DNA from: Stenotrophomonas geniculata ATCC 19374 = JCM 13324
GTDB lineage: Bacteria > Pseudomonadota > Gammaproteobacteria > Xanthomonadales > Xanthomonadaceae
Direction of reading: 5' to 3'
NCBI RefSeq assembly: GCF_001431625.1
Contig: NZ_LLXT01000149.1
Location: 1-64,000, forward strand
DNA: 64,000 bases
Part shown: positions 22,093 through 30,540 of the stretch, one piece after another
Numbering within the stretch: position 1 is the stretch's first letter
How the letters are laid out: every line of letters starts with the position of its first letter
Translations under genes and position numbers: made by a program
The notes under the pieces: model-generated
What the model was told of the DNA's origin: nothing
The model's input: only the letters and a program-made list of their open reading frames with translations
Database searches by the model: none

Positions 22093-22196
22093 CCGGAACC
22101 GGTTCCGGGCCGCGCCCGGGAAGGGGGCGCCGGGCTGGCCGCCCCCTGAATACTGCGTCACAGTCCTGCAACGGGAAGCGTTTCCAGCCGGAAACG
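22093..22196. promoter_or_regulatory. Palindrome-rich divergent region between ettA and the RcnB-like gene
   Basis: Three inverted repeats lie between the divergent starts: a perfect 16-base palindrome CCGGAACCGGTTCCGG (22093-22108), a 7-base stem with 10-base loop (22123-22146), and CGTTTCC-AGCC-GGAAACG (22179-22196). Any could be an operator or transcript stem. No clear -35/-10 pair was found. Confidence 0.4.
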
Positions 22197-22250
22197 GTTC
22201 AGATCGGTTGCGCAATATGGGCTCACCACCCACGCGAGCAGAGGTCTGAC

Positions 22251-22724
22251 ATGCGCATCAATCGAGTAATGGCCAGTGCCGTGGCCTCTGTGCTGGCGCT
22301 GGGCGCCGTGGCCCCGGCGTTCGCCGACAACGACCATCGCCGCAACCACGACCGCCGCGAATGGCGCGAGGATCGCCGTGAGTGGCGCCACGACCGCCGT
22401 GACTGGGAGCGCGACCGCCGCGAGGCCCGGCGCGACTACCGCCAGGATCGCCGCGAGTGGCACCGTGATCATGACCGCTACTACCGCCCGGCACCGCCGC
22501 GTGTGGTGTACCGCCCGGCCTATGGCCCGGGCTATGGCTGGAAGGTCGGCCATCGCTACCGCGACTATTACCGCGGCCCGATCTATGTGGTGAACGACTA
22601 CCCGCGCTATCACCTGCGTCGCCCGCCCTACGGGCACCACTGGATCCGCGATGACCGCGGCAACATGCTGCTGGTTGCCATCGCCACCGGTGTGATCGCC
22701 CAGTACGTGCTCAGCAACCGCTGA
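22251..22724 (+). CDS. RcnB-family periplasmic protein
   Basis: The 157-residue protein has a signal peptide (MRINRVMASAVASVLALGAV...AFA) followed by a charged region of about 50 residues built from repeated DRREW-type units (DRREWREDRREWRHDRRDWE). Its C-terminal domain is that of RcnB (GPIYVVNDYPRYHLRRPPYG, then GNMLLVAIATGVI). In E. coli RcnB helps control nickel/cobalt efflux in the periplasm; the many His, Arg and Asp residues here fit cation binding. No rcnA is adjacent, so a metal role is only suggested. A GC-rich hairpin follows the gene. Confidence 0.75.
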   Translation: MRINRVMASAVASVLALGAVAPAFADNDHRRNHDRREWREDRREWRHDRRDWERDRREARRDYRQDRREWHRDHDRYYRPAPPRVVYRPAYGPGYGWKVGHRYRDYYRGPIYVVNDYPRYHLRRPPYGHHWIRDDRGNMLLVAIATGVIAQYVLSNR

Positions 22725-22790
22725 GTCGGCGGTCATATCCGCGCATGGCGTGGATCTACCGGCACGGCGGGGCAGCGCAATCGAAACCAT

Positions 22791-22825
22791 ACGGGGCCGG
22801 ATTCCTTCGGGGATGCCGGCCCCGT
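22791..22825 (+). terminator. Terminator-like hairpin after the RcnB-like gene
   Basis: A perfect 10-base GC-rich stem (22791-22800 with 22816-22825) with a 15-base loop is followed by CCGTTTCGG. The T tract is weak. It lies 66 bases past the stop and before glyA. A TACAAT hexamer at 22857-22862, 46 bases before the glyA start, is a possible -10 for glyA. Confidence 0.5.
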
Positions 22826-22908
22826 CCGTTTCGGCCCCAGCAGGTCGGTGCGGGGCTACAATCGGGGGCTGAGCCGTACCCCCTTTTCCCTGCCTGCTGG
22901 AGTACCCG

Positions 22909-24162
22909 ATGTTCCCGCGTGACGTCCGCATCGAATCCTACGATCCCGAACTGGCCAAGGCCATCGCCGCTGAAACCCAGCGCCAGGAAGACCACGTCGA
23001 GCTGATCGCCAGCGAGAACTACACCAGCCCGGCGGTGATGGAAGCCCAGGGCAGCCAGCTGACCAACAAGTACGCCGAAGGCTACCCGGGCAAGCGCTAC
23101 TACGGTGGCTGCGAATACGTGGACATCGCCGAGCAGCTGGCGATCGATCGCCTCAAGCAGCTGTTCGGGGCCGACTACGCCAACGTGCAGCCGCACAGCG
23201 GTTCGCAGGCCAACCAGGCCGTGTACTTCGCCCTGCTGCAGCCGGGTGACACCATCCTCGGCATGAGCCTGGCCCACGGCGGCCACCTCACCCACGGTGC
23301 CAAGGTGAATGCCTCGGGCAAGCTGTTCAACGCCGTGCAGTACGGCGTGAACGATCAGGGCCTGATCGATTACGACGAAGTCGAGCGCCTGGCCCTGGAG
23401 CACAAGCCGAAGATGGTCGTGGCCGGCTTCTCGGCCTACTCGCAGGTGATCGACTGGGCACGCTTCCGCGCCATCGCCGACAAGGTCGGTGCCTACCTGT
23501 TCGTCGACATGGCCCACGTTGCCGGCCTGGTCGCCGCAGGCGTGTACCCCAGCCCGCTGGAGCACGCCCACGTGGTCACCTCCACCACCCACAAGACCCT
23601 GCGCGGCCCGCGCGGCGGCATCATCGTCGCCAAGGGCGCCGACGAAGACCTGGTCAAGAAGCTGCAGTCGATCGTGTTCCCGGGCATCCAGGGTGGTCCG
23701 CTGATGCACGTCATCGCCGGCAAGGCCGTGGCCTTCAAGGAAGCGCTGGAACCGGGCTTCAAGGCCTACCAGCAGCAGGTGGTGAAGAACGCCCAAGCGA
23801 TGGCCAACACGCTGATCGCGCGCGGCTACAAGATCGTCTCCGGTGGCACCCAGAACCACCTGATGCTGGTCGACATGATCGGCAAGGACGTGTCCGGCAA
23901 GGACGCGGAAGCGGCGCTGGGCAAGGCGCACATCACCGTCAACAAGAACTCGGTGCCGAACGACCCGCGTTCGCCGTTCGTGACCTCGGGCCTGCGCCTG
24001 GGTACCCCGGCGGTGACCACCCGTGGTTACGTTGAACAGGACTGCGTGGACCTGGCCAACTGGATCGCCGACGTGCTCGACGCGCCGAACGATGACGCCG
24101 TGATCGCCCGCGTGCGCGACGCCGTCAGCGCGCAGTGCCGCAAGTACCCGGTCTACGGCTGA
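22909..24162 (+). CDS. glyA: Serine hydroxymethyltransferase
   Basis: The 417-residue enzyme starts [20 protein letters not shown] and has the family's usual length. It interconverts serine and glycine with tetrahydrofolate, supplying one-carbon units. The PLP lysine is in [38 protein letters not shown] and [16 protein letters not shown] are also SHMT signatures. It is cytoplasmic and PLP-dependent. It has its own spacer with a possible -10 and ends just before a repeat of another palindromic type. No riboswitch was seen upstream. Confidence 0.97.
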   Translation: MFPRDVRIESYDPELAKAIAAETQRQEDHVELIASENYTSPAVMEAQGSQLTNKYAEGYPGKRYYGGCEYVDIAEQLAIDRLKQLFGADYANVQPHSGSQANQAVYFALLQPGDTILGMSLAHGGHLTHGAKVNASGKLFNAVQYGVNDQGLIDYDEVERLALEHKPKMVVAGFSAYSQVIDWARFRAIADKVGAYLFVDMAHVAGLVAAGVYPSPLEHAHVVTSTTHKTLRGPRGGIIVAKGADEDLVKKLQSIVFPGIQGGPLMHVIAGKAVAFKEALEPGFKAYQQQVVKNAQAMANTLIARGYKIVSGGTQNHLMLVDMIGKDVSGKDAEAALGKAHITVNKNSVPNDPRSPFVTSGLRLGTPAVTTRGYVEQDCVDLANWIADVLDAPNDDAVIARVRDAVSAQCRKYPVYG

Positions 24163-24170
24163 CCGGGGAG

Positions 24171-24211
24171 TGGGGTCGGATCCCTTCCCGCAGGGAATGG
24201 CTCTGACCCCA
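24171..24211. repeat. Palindromic repeat of the TGGGGTC...GACCCCA type
   Basis: This 41-base inverted repeat has outer arms TGGGGTCGGA and TCTGACCCCA (one mismatch) and a second inner stem. It lies between glyA and the first small membrane protein gene and is a different family from the GTAG elements. Confidence 0.6.
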
Positions 24212-24229
24212 GCATTGGAGTGACCGCGC

Positions 24230-24649
24230 ATGGATGAGCGCCACCTCAAGTATCTGTACACCGCGCTGGCGGTGCTGTTTGGCCTGCCCAGCCTGGCGAT
24301 GGGCGGCGCGGCGGCGACGATGCTGCTGTTGATGGGGCTGGGCCAGTTCGGTCACGGCACGCTGGCCTCGGTGACGGTGATGCCGCTGTGGGGCCTGGCC
24401 GGCATTGCCGGCTGCCTGGCTTGGTTGTGGCTCAGTGCGGGTTTTCTGATGCAGGGGCGTGCCGGGCTGCACGTGCACCGTCTCTGGTGGTGGATGCTGC
24501 TGGCGGGCGGTCTCGCCGCCTTGCCCCCCCTGGGGCTGGCGCTGTGGTGGGGCGTCACCGTGCACGCCGAAGGCATCACCCTGTTGCTGCTGGGCCCGTC
24601 GATGCTGGTGCCGGCTGCGATGCTGGTGTGGATCAAACGCTGCGCATGA
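24230..24649 (+). CDS. Small membrane protein, first of a tandem pair
   Basis: The 139-residue protein starts MDERHLKYLYTALAVLFGLP and has four likely membrane helices (about residues 8-35, 48-72, 84-108 and 115-135). I do not recognise a family. It resembles the next gene in the start MDER, in GLP near residue 18, in the WLWLS motif after the second helix, and in size, so the two look like an old duplication. GGAG at 24217-24220 supports the start. The two genes are 27 bases apart and probably co-transcribed. No function can be assigned. Confidence 0.75.
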   Translation: MDERHLKYLYTALAVLFGLPSLAMGGAAATMLLLMGLGQFGHGTLASVTVMPLWGLAGIAGCLAWLWLSAGFLMQGRAGLHVHRLWWWMLLAGGLAALPPLGLALWWGVTVHAEGITLLLLGPSMLVPAAMLVWIKRCA

Positions 24650-24676
24650 CGTGGCCCATGGAAGGACATCGAACGC

Positions 24677-25126
24677 ATGGATGAGCGTCTGCACAAACGC
24701 TGGATGGCGATCGCCGGCCTGCTGGCAGGCCTGCCCACCGTGGCGGCAGGCGGCACGGGTGCCGTGCTGGGGCTGATGGTCGTATGGGATGGCAAGTACC
24801 TGACAGGCGAAGAGCACACACTGTTGCTGCTGTGGTCGACGGCTGGAATCATCGGCCTGCTGTCGTGGTTGTGGCTGAGCGGCCTGTTCCTGTGGCGTGG
24901 CCTCGTCGGCCTGCGCGATTCCCCGGTTGTCGCCTGGGTGGGGTTGGCGCTGGGGGGGCTGGCCGCAACGGCCGTGGTTGCCGCCACGCTGTACTTCACC
25001 TTCAAGCACGGGGAGATCTCGACATTGGCCTTCCTCGGCTTTGGCCCACCGTTGCTGGTGATGGCCGGGCACCTGGTGTGGCTGCGCTGGGCACGCGCGG
25101 CCTCGGTGCCGCCAGCACCCGGTTGA
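24677..25126 (+). CDS. Small membrane protein, second of a tandem pair
   Basis: The 149-residue protein starts MDERLHKRWMAIAGLLAGLP and has four likely membrane helices with a short hydrophilic turn (DGKYLTGEEH) after the first. Shared motifs with the preceding gene (MDER start, SWLWLS) support paralogy. The final stretch (WLRWARAASVPPAPG) is a basic, proline-rich tail. GGA at 24662-24664 is the nearest ribosome binding signal. The function is unknown; its place before nrdR does not suggest one. Confidence 0.75.
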   Translation: MDERLHKRWMAIAGLLAGLPTVAAGGTGAVLGLMVVWDGKYLTGEEHTLLLLWSTAGIIGLLSWLWLSGLFLWRGLVGLRDSPVVAWVGLALGGLAATAVVAATLYFTFKHGEISTLAFLGFGPPLLVMAGHLVWLRWARAASVPPAPG

Positions 25127-25211
25127 GCGCACAGCGCTGACCGCGCTGGAGGCTCTGTTCGGCCGAAATGCAGGCACTTCCGCGCAGACAGCATTTGCTG
25201 CGGGGCCCTTT

Positions 25212-25264
25212 CTCAGGTACCTTTGCGACGCTGCCATGACCGTGGCAATAGGTACTTCCCTGAG
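25212..25264 (+). promoter_or_regulatory. Candidate structured leader before nrdR
   Basis: CTCAGG (25212-25217) pairs with CCTGAG (25259-25264); TACC pairs with GGTA after a four-base bulge; and TGCCA pairs with TGGCA around TGACCG inside. The structure ends 11 bases before the nrdR start and so could affect translation. It matches no riboswitch class I know and may also be a DNA palindrome. Confidence 0.35.
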
Positions 25265-25275
25265 CCAGGCGTTCC

Positions 25276-25797
25276 ATGCATTGCCCCTTCTGCCAACATG
25301 CCGATACCCGGGTCATCGACTCGCGCGTCTCCGAAGACGGCGCGACGATCCGTCGTCGGCGTGAATGCGAAGCCTGTGGCGAGCGCTTCAGCACCCTGGA
25401 AACGGTTGAGCTGAAGCTGCCGGCCATCGTCAAGAGCGATGGCACCCGCGAGGCGTTCGACCAGCGCAAGGTCCGCGCTGGCTTCGACCGCGCGCTGCAG
25501 AAGCGTGCGGTGGCCGAAGACAAGATCGAAGCGGCCGTGCGTGCGGTGGTTCACCAGCTGCGCATCAGCGGCGAGCGCGAAGTGCCTTCGATCAAGGTCG
25601 GCGAGTTCGTCATGAACGAACTGCGCAAGCTCGACCACGTCGGCTATGTGCGCTTCGCATCGGTCTACCGCAGCTTCGAGGACGTGGCCGATTTCCGCGA
25701 GGAGATCGAGAAGCTGGAACGCGACCTGCCGTCCAGCACCGAACAGCTGCAGCTGCTGGGCGACGTGATTGCCCTGACGAAGAAGAAGAAGGGCTGA
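25276..25797 (+). CDS. nrdR: Transcriptional repressor NrdR
   Basis: The 173-residue protein has the NrdR N-terminal zinc ribbon ([20 protein letters not shown], then [12 protein letters not shown]), with four cysteines, followed by an ATP-cone domain of about residues 50-140 ([20 protein letters not shown]). It represses ribonucleotide reductase genes when bound to dATP/ATP. The tail is lysine-rich (TKKKKG). The usual NrdR length is 150-175. ribD follows 128 bases on, an arrangement common in proteobacteria. A possible structured leader lies just before the start. Confidence 0.95.
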   Translation: MHCPFCQHADTRVIDSRVSEDGATIRRRRECEACGERFSTLETVELKLPAIVKSDGTREAFDQRKVRAGFDRALQKRAVAEDKIEAAVRAVVHQLRISGEREVPSIKVGEFVMNELRKLDHVGYVRFASVYRSFEDVADFREEIEKLERDLPSSTEQLQLLGDVIALTKKKKG

Positions 25798-25810
25798 CCG
25801 CCTCTTCCCT

Positions 25811-25898
25811 GGTAGATGCCAACCTTGGTTGGCACTGATGGCGTGGATCTCCTTTGCTCTGGTGGGTGCCAACCTTGGTTGGCACTGATGGCGTGGAT
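25811..25898. repeat. Two tandem copies of a 38-base palindromic repeat
   Basis: Copies at 25811-25848 and 25861-25898 differ at two positions only and lie 50 bases apart. Each contains GCCAACCTTGGTTGGC, a perfect palindrome, and ends in TGATGGCGTGGAT. The same core occurs in the SMAG units at 48415 and 48784, so these are partial members of that family in direct orientation. They form most of the nrdR-ribD spacer. Confidence 0.75.
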
Positions 25899-25925
25899 GC
25901 ATACCGGCAGCGTTACCATGGCCAG

Positions 25926-27011
25926 ATGACCACCCCGTTCTCCGTCCTCGACCACCTGCACATGGCCAACGCACTTCGCCTGGCCGGGCGTGCCGCCTAC
26001 ACCACCCGCCCCAACCCGATGGTCGGCTGCGTGATCGCCCATGGCGAACGCGTGGTCGGGCAGGGCTGGCACCAGCGCGCCGGTGGCCCGCATGCTGAAG
26101 TGTTCGCGCTGCGCGAGGCCGGCAGCGACGCCCGTGGCGCCACCGCCTACGTCACCCTGGAACCCTGCGCGCACTACGGGCGCACGCCACCGTGTGCGCT
26201 GGCACTGATCGAAGCGGGCGTGTCGCGTGTGGTCGCGGCGATGCGCGATCCGTTCCCCAAGGTCGATGGCGGTGGCTTCGATCTGCTGCGCAATGCAGGC
26301 ATCGACGTCGACGAAGGGCTGATGGCGGCACAGGCGCGCGAGCTCAACAAGGGTTACCTGTCGCGCGTGGAGCGCAACCGCCCGTGGCTGCGGGTGAAGC
26401 TGGCCGCCAGCCTGGATGGCCGTACCGCGATGGCCGATGGCAGCTCCAAGTGGATCACCGGCCCGGCTGCGCGCGAAGACGTGCAGCACTGGCGCGCACG
26501 TGCGGGTGCGATCCTGACCGGCGCCGACACCGTGCTGGCCGACGACCCGATGCTGACCGTGCGCCTGGCCGATACCGAGGTGATGCCACCGCTGCGCGTG
26601 GTGCTCGATTCACGCCTGCGCTCGCTGGAATGCAGCCGTGTGCGCGAGGGTGGGGCGCCGACGTTGTACCTGCATGGCACAGCAGTAAGCGCACCGGATG
26701 CGGCCGACGCCGAGTTTGCCAGCGTGCCCTGTGTTGATGGGCGGTTGGACCTGGGCGCGGTACTGGCGCTGCTGGCCGAACGTGGCATCAACGAAGTGCA
26801 TACCGAAGCCGGCGCGACGCTGGCCGGTGCCTTGCTGCGCGGCGGCTGGGTGGACGAACTGCTGCTGTATCAGGCGCCCACGCTGCTGGGCGATAACGGT
26901 CGTCCGCTGCTGGCCGGCCTCGGCATCGAGGCGATGGACCAGCAGCGCCGATTGCGCGTGGTCGACCAGCGGCAGGTGGGCGAAGACATCAGGTTGCTGC
27001 TGCGGGCATAA
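25926..27011 (+). CDS. ribD: Riboflavin biosynthesis deaminase/reductase RibD
   Basis: The 361-residue bifunctional enzyme deaminates and then reduces the pyrimidine intermediate of riboflavin synthesis. The N-terminal deaminase (about residues 10-145) has the zinc site HAE in GGPHAEVFAL and the two cysteines in EPCAHYGRTPPC. The C-terminal reductase (about 150-360) starts PWLRVKLAASLDGRTAMADG and has the GITGP-like SKWITGPAAREDVQHWR. ATG 25926 follows the tandem repeats. It is separated from the FMN-riboswitch rib operon by about 2.7 kb of opposite-strand genes. Confidence 0.95.
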   Translation: MTTPFSVLDHLHMANALRLAGRAAYTTRPNPMVGCVIAHGERVVGQGWHQRAGGPHAEVFALREAGSDARGATAYVTLEPCAHYGRTPPCALALIEAGVSRVVAAMRDPFPKVDGGGFDLLRNAGIDVDEGLMAAQARELNKGYLSRVERNRPWLRVKLAASLDGRTAMADGSSKWITGPAAREDVQHWRARAGAILTGADTVLADDPMLTVRLADTEVMPPLRVVLDSRLRSLECSRVREGGAPTLYLHGTAVSAPDAADAEFASVPCVDGRLDLGAVLALLAERGINEVHTEAGATLAGALLRGGWVDELLLYQAPTLLGDNGRPLLAGLGIEAMDQQRRLRVVDQRQVGEDIRLLLRA

Positions 27012-27047
27012 CGGGCCCAGGTAGTGCAGGGTTGAGCCCGACGGACT

Positions 27048-27716
27048 TCAAACGTCATCACACAGCTCATCTTCCTGCGGCAGCAGCGGTTCACCCAGCC
27101 ACAACTCGATCGGCAGCAATCGCCACAGGATTGTCTGGTAGAGCTGACGCACGCGCTCGGCATGGGCGAACGCATGGCGTGCCTGGTACCCCCCGGTGAC
27201 CCGGCTGCAATGTGGTACATCGGGTCCGTCGCGCAGCATCGCCGCCCAGCGCAGGAAAAGCGCATCGATGCGTGCCTGGCGCCCTGCTTCAGGCGCGGCC
27301 CGCAACGCCAGATACTCCTGCCGGAGGGGTTCCACGTCGGGATGCTGGCAGACCAGTGGGTACAGGCCGATCTCCGGCGATCCCGACGGCACGAACTCCC
27401 GGGCAGCGCAGCTGACCCTCGGCAGTCGCATTGCCAGTGCCTGTACAAAGGCTCGCGTGGCAGCCGGGGAAGGCGCAGTAGAACCCTGCCGCGCGAGTGC
27501 CGCAGGCACATCGTCCACAAGCAACTGCCACTCCAGGGCAACGGCAGGCTCGTATCCCTCTCCCTGCTCGCGCAGTATCTGCCGGGCCGCGGCATCGTCG
27601 TGCAGCAGCACCTGCGCCTGCAGGGTGTATTCGGCCTGCGGCGAAAGATCGCCTGGCGCGGAGGCTACCGCCCAGAGCGGTGCTCCCAGCAGCAGGATGA
27701 AGACGGGTTTCAGCAT
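27048..27716 (-). CDS. Hypothetical secreted protein
   Basis: The 222-residue product, counted from ATG 27716, has a signal peptide (MLKPVFILLLGAPLWAVASA) and no recognised domain. Early mature sequence (LSPQAEYTLQAQVLLHDDAAARQIL) resembles the N-terminus of the neighbouring gene product (LTPEQAFDLYARVLLEDDAAATRTL), so the two may be distant paralogues. Four cysteines lie beyond residue 110. A longer frame to 27782 exists but lacks the signal-peptide logic. It should be periplasmic; the role is unknown. Confidence 0.65.
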   Translation of the reverse strand: MLKPVFILLLGAPLWAVASAPGDLSPQAEYTLQAQVLLHDDAAARQILREQGEGYEPAVALEWQLLVDDVPAALARQGSTAPSPAATRAFVQALAMRLPRVSCAAREFVPSGSPEIGLYPLVCQHPDVEPLRQEYLALRAAPEAGRQARIDALFLRWAAMLRDGPDVPHCSRVTGGYQARHAFAHAERVRQLYQTILWRLLPIELWLGEPLLPQEDELCDDV

Positions 27717-27813
27717 GGCGGCACACGGGCAATCCAGGAGGGCCCTGAGGATCAGGGGCGTTCCTTGCACGGATCCATGCAACTTGTCTGAAAATGTGCA
27801 GCGTTGCGGGCGT

Positions 27814-27836
27814 CGCCGGGCATGGCCCGGCGCTAC
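27814..27836. repeat. SMAG monomer
   Basis: A CGCCGGGC-ATG-GCCCGGCG palindrome ends in CTAC, lying between the two hypothetical secreted protein genes. Confidence 0.65.
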
Positions 27837-27847
27837 CGCTTACCAGC

Positions 27848-28732
27848 TCACGCGCATTCGTCGGTCCACATCATCTCGGCGATCGGGCGCAGTGCCTTGC
27901 ACTCCTGCGTCATCTCCTCGGCCGACTGCACCTGCGCCTTGGCCTTCAGTTCCTCGGCCATCGCATCCACGCCGCTGATCTGCTCCGGCGCGATCTTCGC
28001 CACGCAGGCGCGGTGCTGCTGCAGCAGCAGGTCGCAGCCCGGTACGACGGTTACTTTCGGCGCGCTCGCGGCCTGTGCATCCTGCATCCAGTCCTCGAAC
28101 GGCGCCAGCGCACCGGCTACGGTGCCCACCAGATCGTCGAAATTACCGCTGTACCAGTAGCCGTTGTCCTTGGCCGGGTACAGGGTGAAGGTGCCGCTGA
28201 CCGGCACGCGCACGCCACTCTGCAGTGCCTGGGTGTAGGCATCGGTGAACTGCTTGCGCGCGGCCGGGCTGGCGTCAGACGCGAGACTGGCGGCAAACAG
28301 CGGGCGGACCTTGCCCAGGTCGGGCAGCTGGCAGCTGTAGGTGATCCGCGCCAGCTTCTGGTCTTCAACGTATTCGTTGTCTTCGACCACGCTCTTGGTC
28401 GCGCGGCACTTCGAATCACGCAGCGCCTTGGCATACAGCGCTTCGGTGGCCGCAGCGTCGGACTTGTCACCGGCGCTGGCCAGCACGGTCTGCCACGGCT
28501 CGGCCAATGCCTTGGCCAGCGCACCCGGGTTGGGGGTCACGGCGTCCTGGCCTTCGAACGCCGGCTTCAGTGCGTCGTTGAGCGTGCGCGTGGCGGCCGC
28601 GTCGTCTTCCAGCAGCACGCGTGCGTACAGGTCGAAGGCCTGCTCGGGCGTCAGCTGGGCCGGTGCAGCGCTGGCAATCAGCGGGGCGCACAGCAGCACG
28701 CTGGCCAGAAGGGTACGGGTGGGGGTCTTCAT
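27848..28732 (-). CDS. Hypothetical periplasmic protein
   Basis: The 294-residue protein has a clear signal peptide (MKTPTRTLLASVLLCAPLIA to SAA). Its mature part begins LTPEQAFDLYARVLLEDDAAATRTLNDAL. It is largely helical in character, with cysteines in DSKCRA, TYSCQLP, GCDLLLQQHRACV and QECKA that could form disulfides. I recognise no family. The start of the mature protein resembles the product of the gene at 27048-27716. The gene is separated from that gene by a SMAG unit, so co-transcription is not certain. Confidence 0.7.
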   Translation of the reverse strand: MKTPTRTLLASVLLCAPLIASAAPAQLTPEQAFDLYARVLLEDDAAATRTLNDALKPAFEGQDAVTPNPGALAKALAEPWQTVLASAGDKSDAAATEALYAKALRDSKCRATKSVVEDNEYVEDQKLARITYSCQLPDLGKVRPLFAASLASDASPAARKQFTDAYTQALQSGVRVPVSGTFTLYPAKDNGYWYSGNFDDLVGTVAGALAPFEDWMQDAQAASAPKVTVVPGCDLLLQQHRACVAKIAPEQISGVDAMAEELKAKAQVQSAEEMTQECKALRPIAEMMWTDECA

Positions 28733-28826
28733 GACGGTGTTTTCCTGTTCCAGAGGCGCGCAAGCCTAGCGCATCCAGCGCTACTTTCGATGGCGGCCAG
28801 AGGTCACATGGCGGTGTACCCCGGCC

Positions 28827-28854
28827 AAAAAAACGGGCCCCTTGCGGGGCCCGT
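28827..28854 (-). terminator. Strong intrinsic terminator of the Ax21-like gene
   Basis: A perfect nine-base stem (ACGGGCCCC with its complement), a four-base loop and, on the minus strand, seven T residues. It lies 30 bases after the Ax21-like stop. Confidence 0.92.
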
Positions 28855-28884
28855 TCGATCGCACGACGAGGAGCGATCGTTGGA

Positions 28885-29505
28885 TCAGAAGCTGGCGCGC
28901 ACGCCGGCCGAGTACTGGGTGACGTCACGGTAGCCGGAGATCTCGCCCACCAGACCCCAGGTCCTGGTGAAGTTGATCTGGCCGCCGACGGTGCCGACCC
29001 AGGTGCCCTTGAAGTTGTTGCCGCCGTCCATGTAGCCGGCCTTGGCCCAGGCTTCGGTCATGCGCGACGGCTTGCCGCGGATGCCCAGGGTGGCGCGGCC
29101 CAGGTTGGTGTGGTCCTTGTAGCGGTCGCTGTAGCCGTCGTAACGGTCGGTCAGTTCAGCGCTCTGGCGCACCCAGGCGATATCGGCGGTGAAGTCCAGG
29201 CGGTCGGTCCACGGCATGTGGTAGCCGATGCCCAGCTCCGGCTGGTTCAGTTCCAGCTTCAGCGAGCCGTCGCTGTAATGGTAGGTCTTGCTGGTGCGCG
29301 ACCAGCCACCGAACACGTAGACCTGTTCGGCGATGGCCACAGAGCCACGCAGGTAGCCGCCGTCGACCTTCGGGTCGTCCAGTGCGTTGTCGTCAACCTT
29401 GACCTGCGTCCAACCGCCTTCGACGTAGGTGTAGCTCAGGGCGTCGGCCGAAGCCGAGAGCGGGGCGGCGGCCAGCAGGGCGGCCACGATCAGCATCTTG
29501 CGCAT
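28885..29505 (-). CDS. Ax21-family small outer-membrane beta-barrel protein
   Basis: The 206-residue protein has a signal peptide (MRKMLIVAALLAAAPLSASA) and a mature part of alternating strands (LSYTYVEGGWTQVKVDD, VYVFGGWSRTSKTYHY, GLVGEISGYRDVTQYSAGVRASF) with a terminal phenylalanine, as in small outer-membrane barrels. The opening YTYVEGG is shared with Ax21-family proteins of Xanthomonas and Stenotrophomonas. Secretion and signalling claims for Ax21 have been disputed, so I call it only a barrel protein. ATG 29505 has AGGA seven bases upstream. A strong terminator follows, so it is probably monocistronic. Confidence 0.7.
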   Translation of the reverse strand: MRKMLIVAALLAAAPLSASADALSYTYVEGGWTQVKVDDNALDDPKVDGGYLRGSVAIAEQVYVFGGWSRTSKTYHYSDGSLKLELNQPELGIGYHMPWTDRLDFTADIAWVRQSAELTDRYDGYSDRYKDHTNLGRATLGIRGKPSRMTEAWAKAGYMDGGNNFKGTWVGTVGGQINFTRTWGLVGEISGYRDVTQYSAGVRASF

Positions 29506-29696
29506 GGGAATTCCTGTGAATTTCAGTCCTTTGGCGGGCCTGCCCCAGCGGGCTGCCCGTGGCGACCTCATGTCGTCCGGGGTGGAATTTTAATGAAAGT
29601 TTTACAAATTGCGAGCGACGGCCGTCACAGCTGTCGCATCCGACCCCGTTCAGCCCGGGCTGGTACAATAGGCAGGCCGGTTCGCCGGTACACAAA

Positions 29697-29836
29697 CGTC
29701 TTCAGGGCGGGGTGCAATTCCCCACCGGCGGTAGGTGCGCAAGCACGAGCCCGCGAGCGCCCCGGCCCACGGCCGGGGGTCAGCAGATCCGGTCCAATGC
29801 CGGAGCCGACGGTCATAGTCCGGATGAAAGAAGACG
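29697..29836 (+). promoter_or_regulatory. FMN riboswitch (RFN element)
   Basis: The closing stem CGTCTTC (29697-29703) pairs with GAAGACG (29830-29836). Inside are the conserved RFN stretches GGGCGGGGTGCAATTCCCCA, CCGGCGGTAGG, GTCAGCAGATCCGGT and GACGGTCATAGTCCGGATGA. FMN binding shuts off the downstream rib genes. A stem around GGGCTCATGCCC and U-rich stretches follow before the ribE start. A TACAAT hexamer at 29664-29669 is a plausible -10. Confidence 0.95.
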
Positions 29837-29913
29837 GTGCCACAGGGCTCATGCCCTGCGCGTGCCTGTTTGCCTTGCGGCGTTTTTCGCTCACTTTTCG
29901 CGGAGAACGTTTC

Positions 29914-30540
29914 TTGTTTACTGGAATCATCGAAGGCGTCGGCCGTCTGGCCGCACGCGAATCCATCGGCGGCGATGTCCGCTTCACCTTCAATGTCGGG
30001 AATCTGCCGTTCGACAACGTGCAGATGGGCGAGAGCATTGCCATCAACGGCGTCTGCCTCACCGTCATCGCATTCGACGCCAGCAGCTTCCAGGCCGATG
30101 CCTCCACCGAGACCCTGGGCCTGACCACGCTGGGCCAGTTGGGCGAAGGGGCGGTCATCAATCTCGAACGTGCCATGCGCCCGACCGACCGCCTTGGCGG
30201 CCATCTGGTCAGCGGACACGTCGACGGCCTCGGCCAGGTGCTGTCCATCCACGAAGACGCGCGTGCCCAGCGTTGGCGTTTCGCCGCGCCGGCCTCGCTG
30301 CGCCGCTACATCGCCAAGAAGGGCTCGATCTGCGTGGATGGCGTCAGCCTCACGGTCAACGAAGTGGACGATGAAGGGTTTGACGTCGCCCTGATCCCGC
30401 ACACGGTGGCCAACACTGCCTTCTCCGCCGCAGGCGTAGGCAGCGCGGTCAATCTTGAAATCGATCTGGTCGCCCGTTATGTGGAGCGCCTGATCAGCGT
30501 GCCGGCCAACGGTCAGCACCCGCACGGAGATGCCGCATGA
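29914..30540 (+). CDS. ribE: Riboflavin synthase, alpha subunit
   Basis: The 208-residue enzyme makes riboflavin from two molecules of 6,7-dimethyl-8-ribityllumazine. It has the two similar barrel halves of the family: MFTGIIEGVGRLAARESIGG with GESIAINGVCLTV, and GGHLVSGHVDGLG with KGSICVDGVSLTVNEV. I place the start at TTG 29914, because MFTGIIEG is the family N-terminus and GGAGA lies at 29902-29906; the frame is open much further upstream, through the riboswitch. It overlaps ribBX by four bases. The gene name ribC is used in some species. Confidence 0.93.
   Translation: MFTGIIEGVGRLAARESIGGDVRFTFNVGNLPFDNVQMGESIAINGVCLTVIAFDASSFQADASTETLGLTTLGQLGEGAVINLERAMRPTDRLGGHLVSGHVDGLGQVLSIHEDARAQRWRFAAPASLRRYIAKKGSICVDGVSLTVNEVDDEGFDVALIPHTVANTAFSAAGVGSAVNLEIDLVARYVERLISVPANGQHPHGDAA

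Noticed and set aside
25811..25898. Tandem repeat considered as a CRISPR array
   Set aside because: There are only two copies, with a 12-base spacer and palindromic units related to SMAG; no cas gene is nearby.
29110..29913. Open frame extending ribE upstream through the FMN riboswitch
   Set aside because: RibE begins MFTGIIEG, and GGAGA sits at the right distance from TTG 29914. The upstream part translates a structured RNA.
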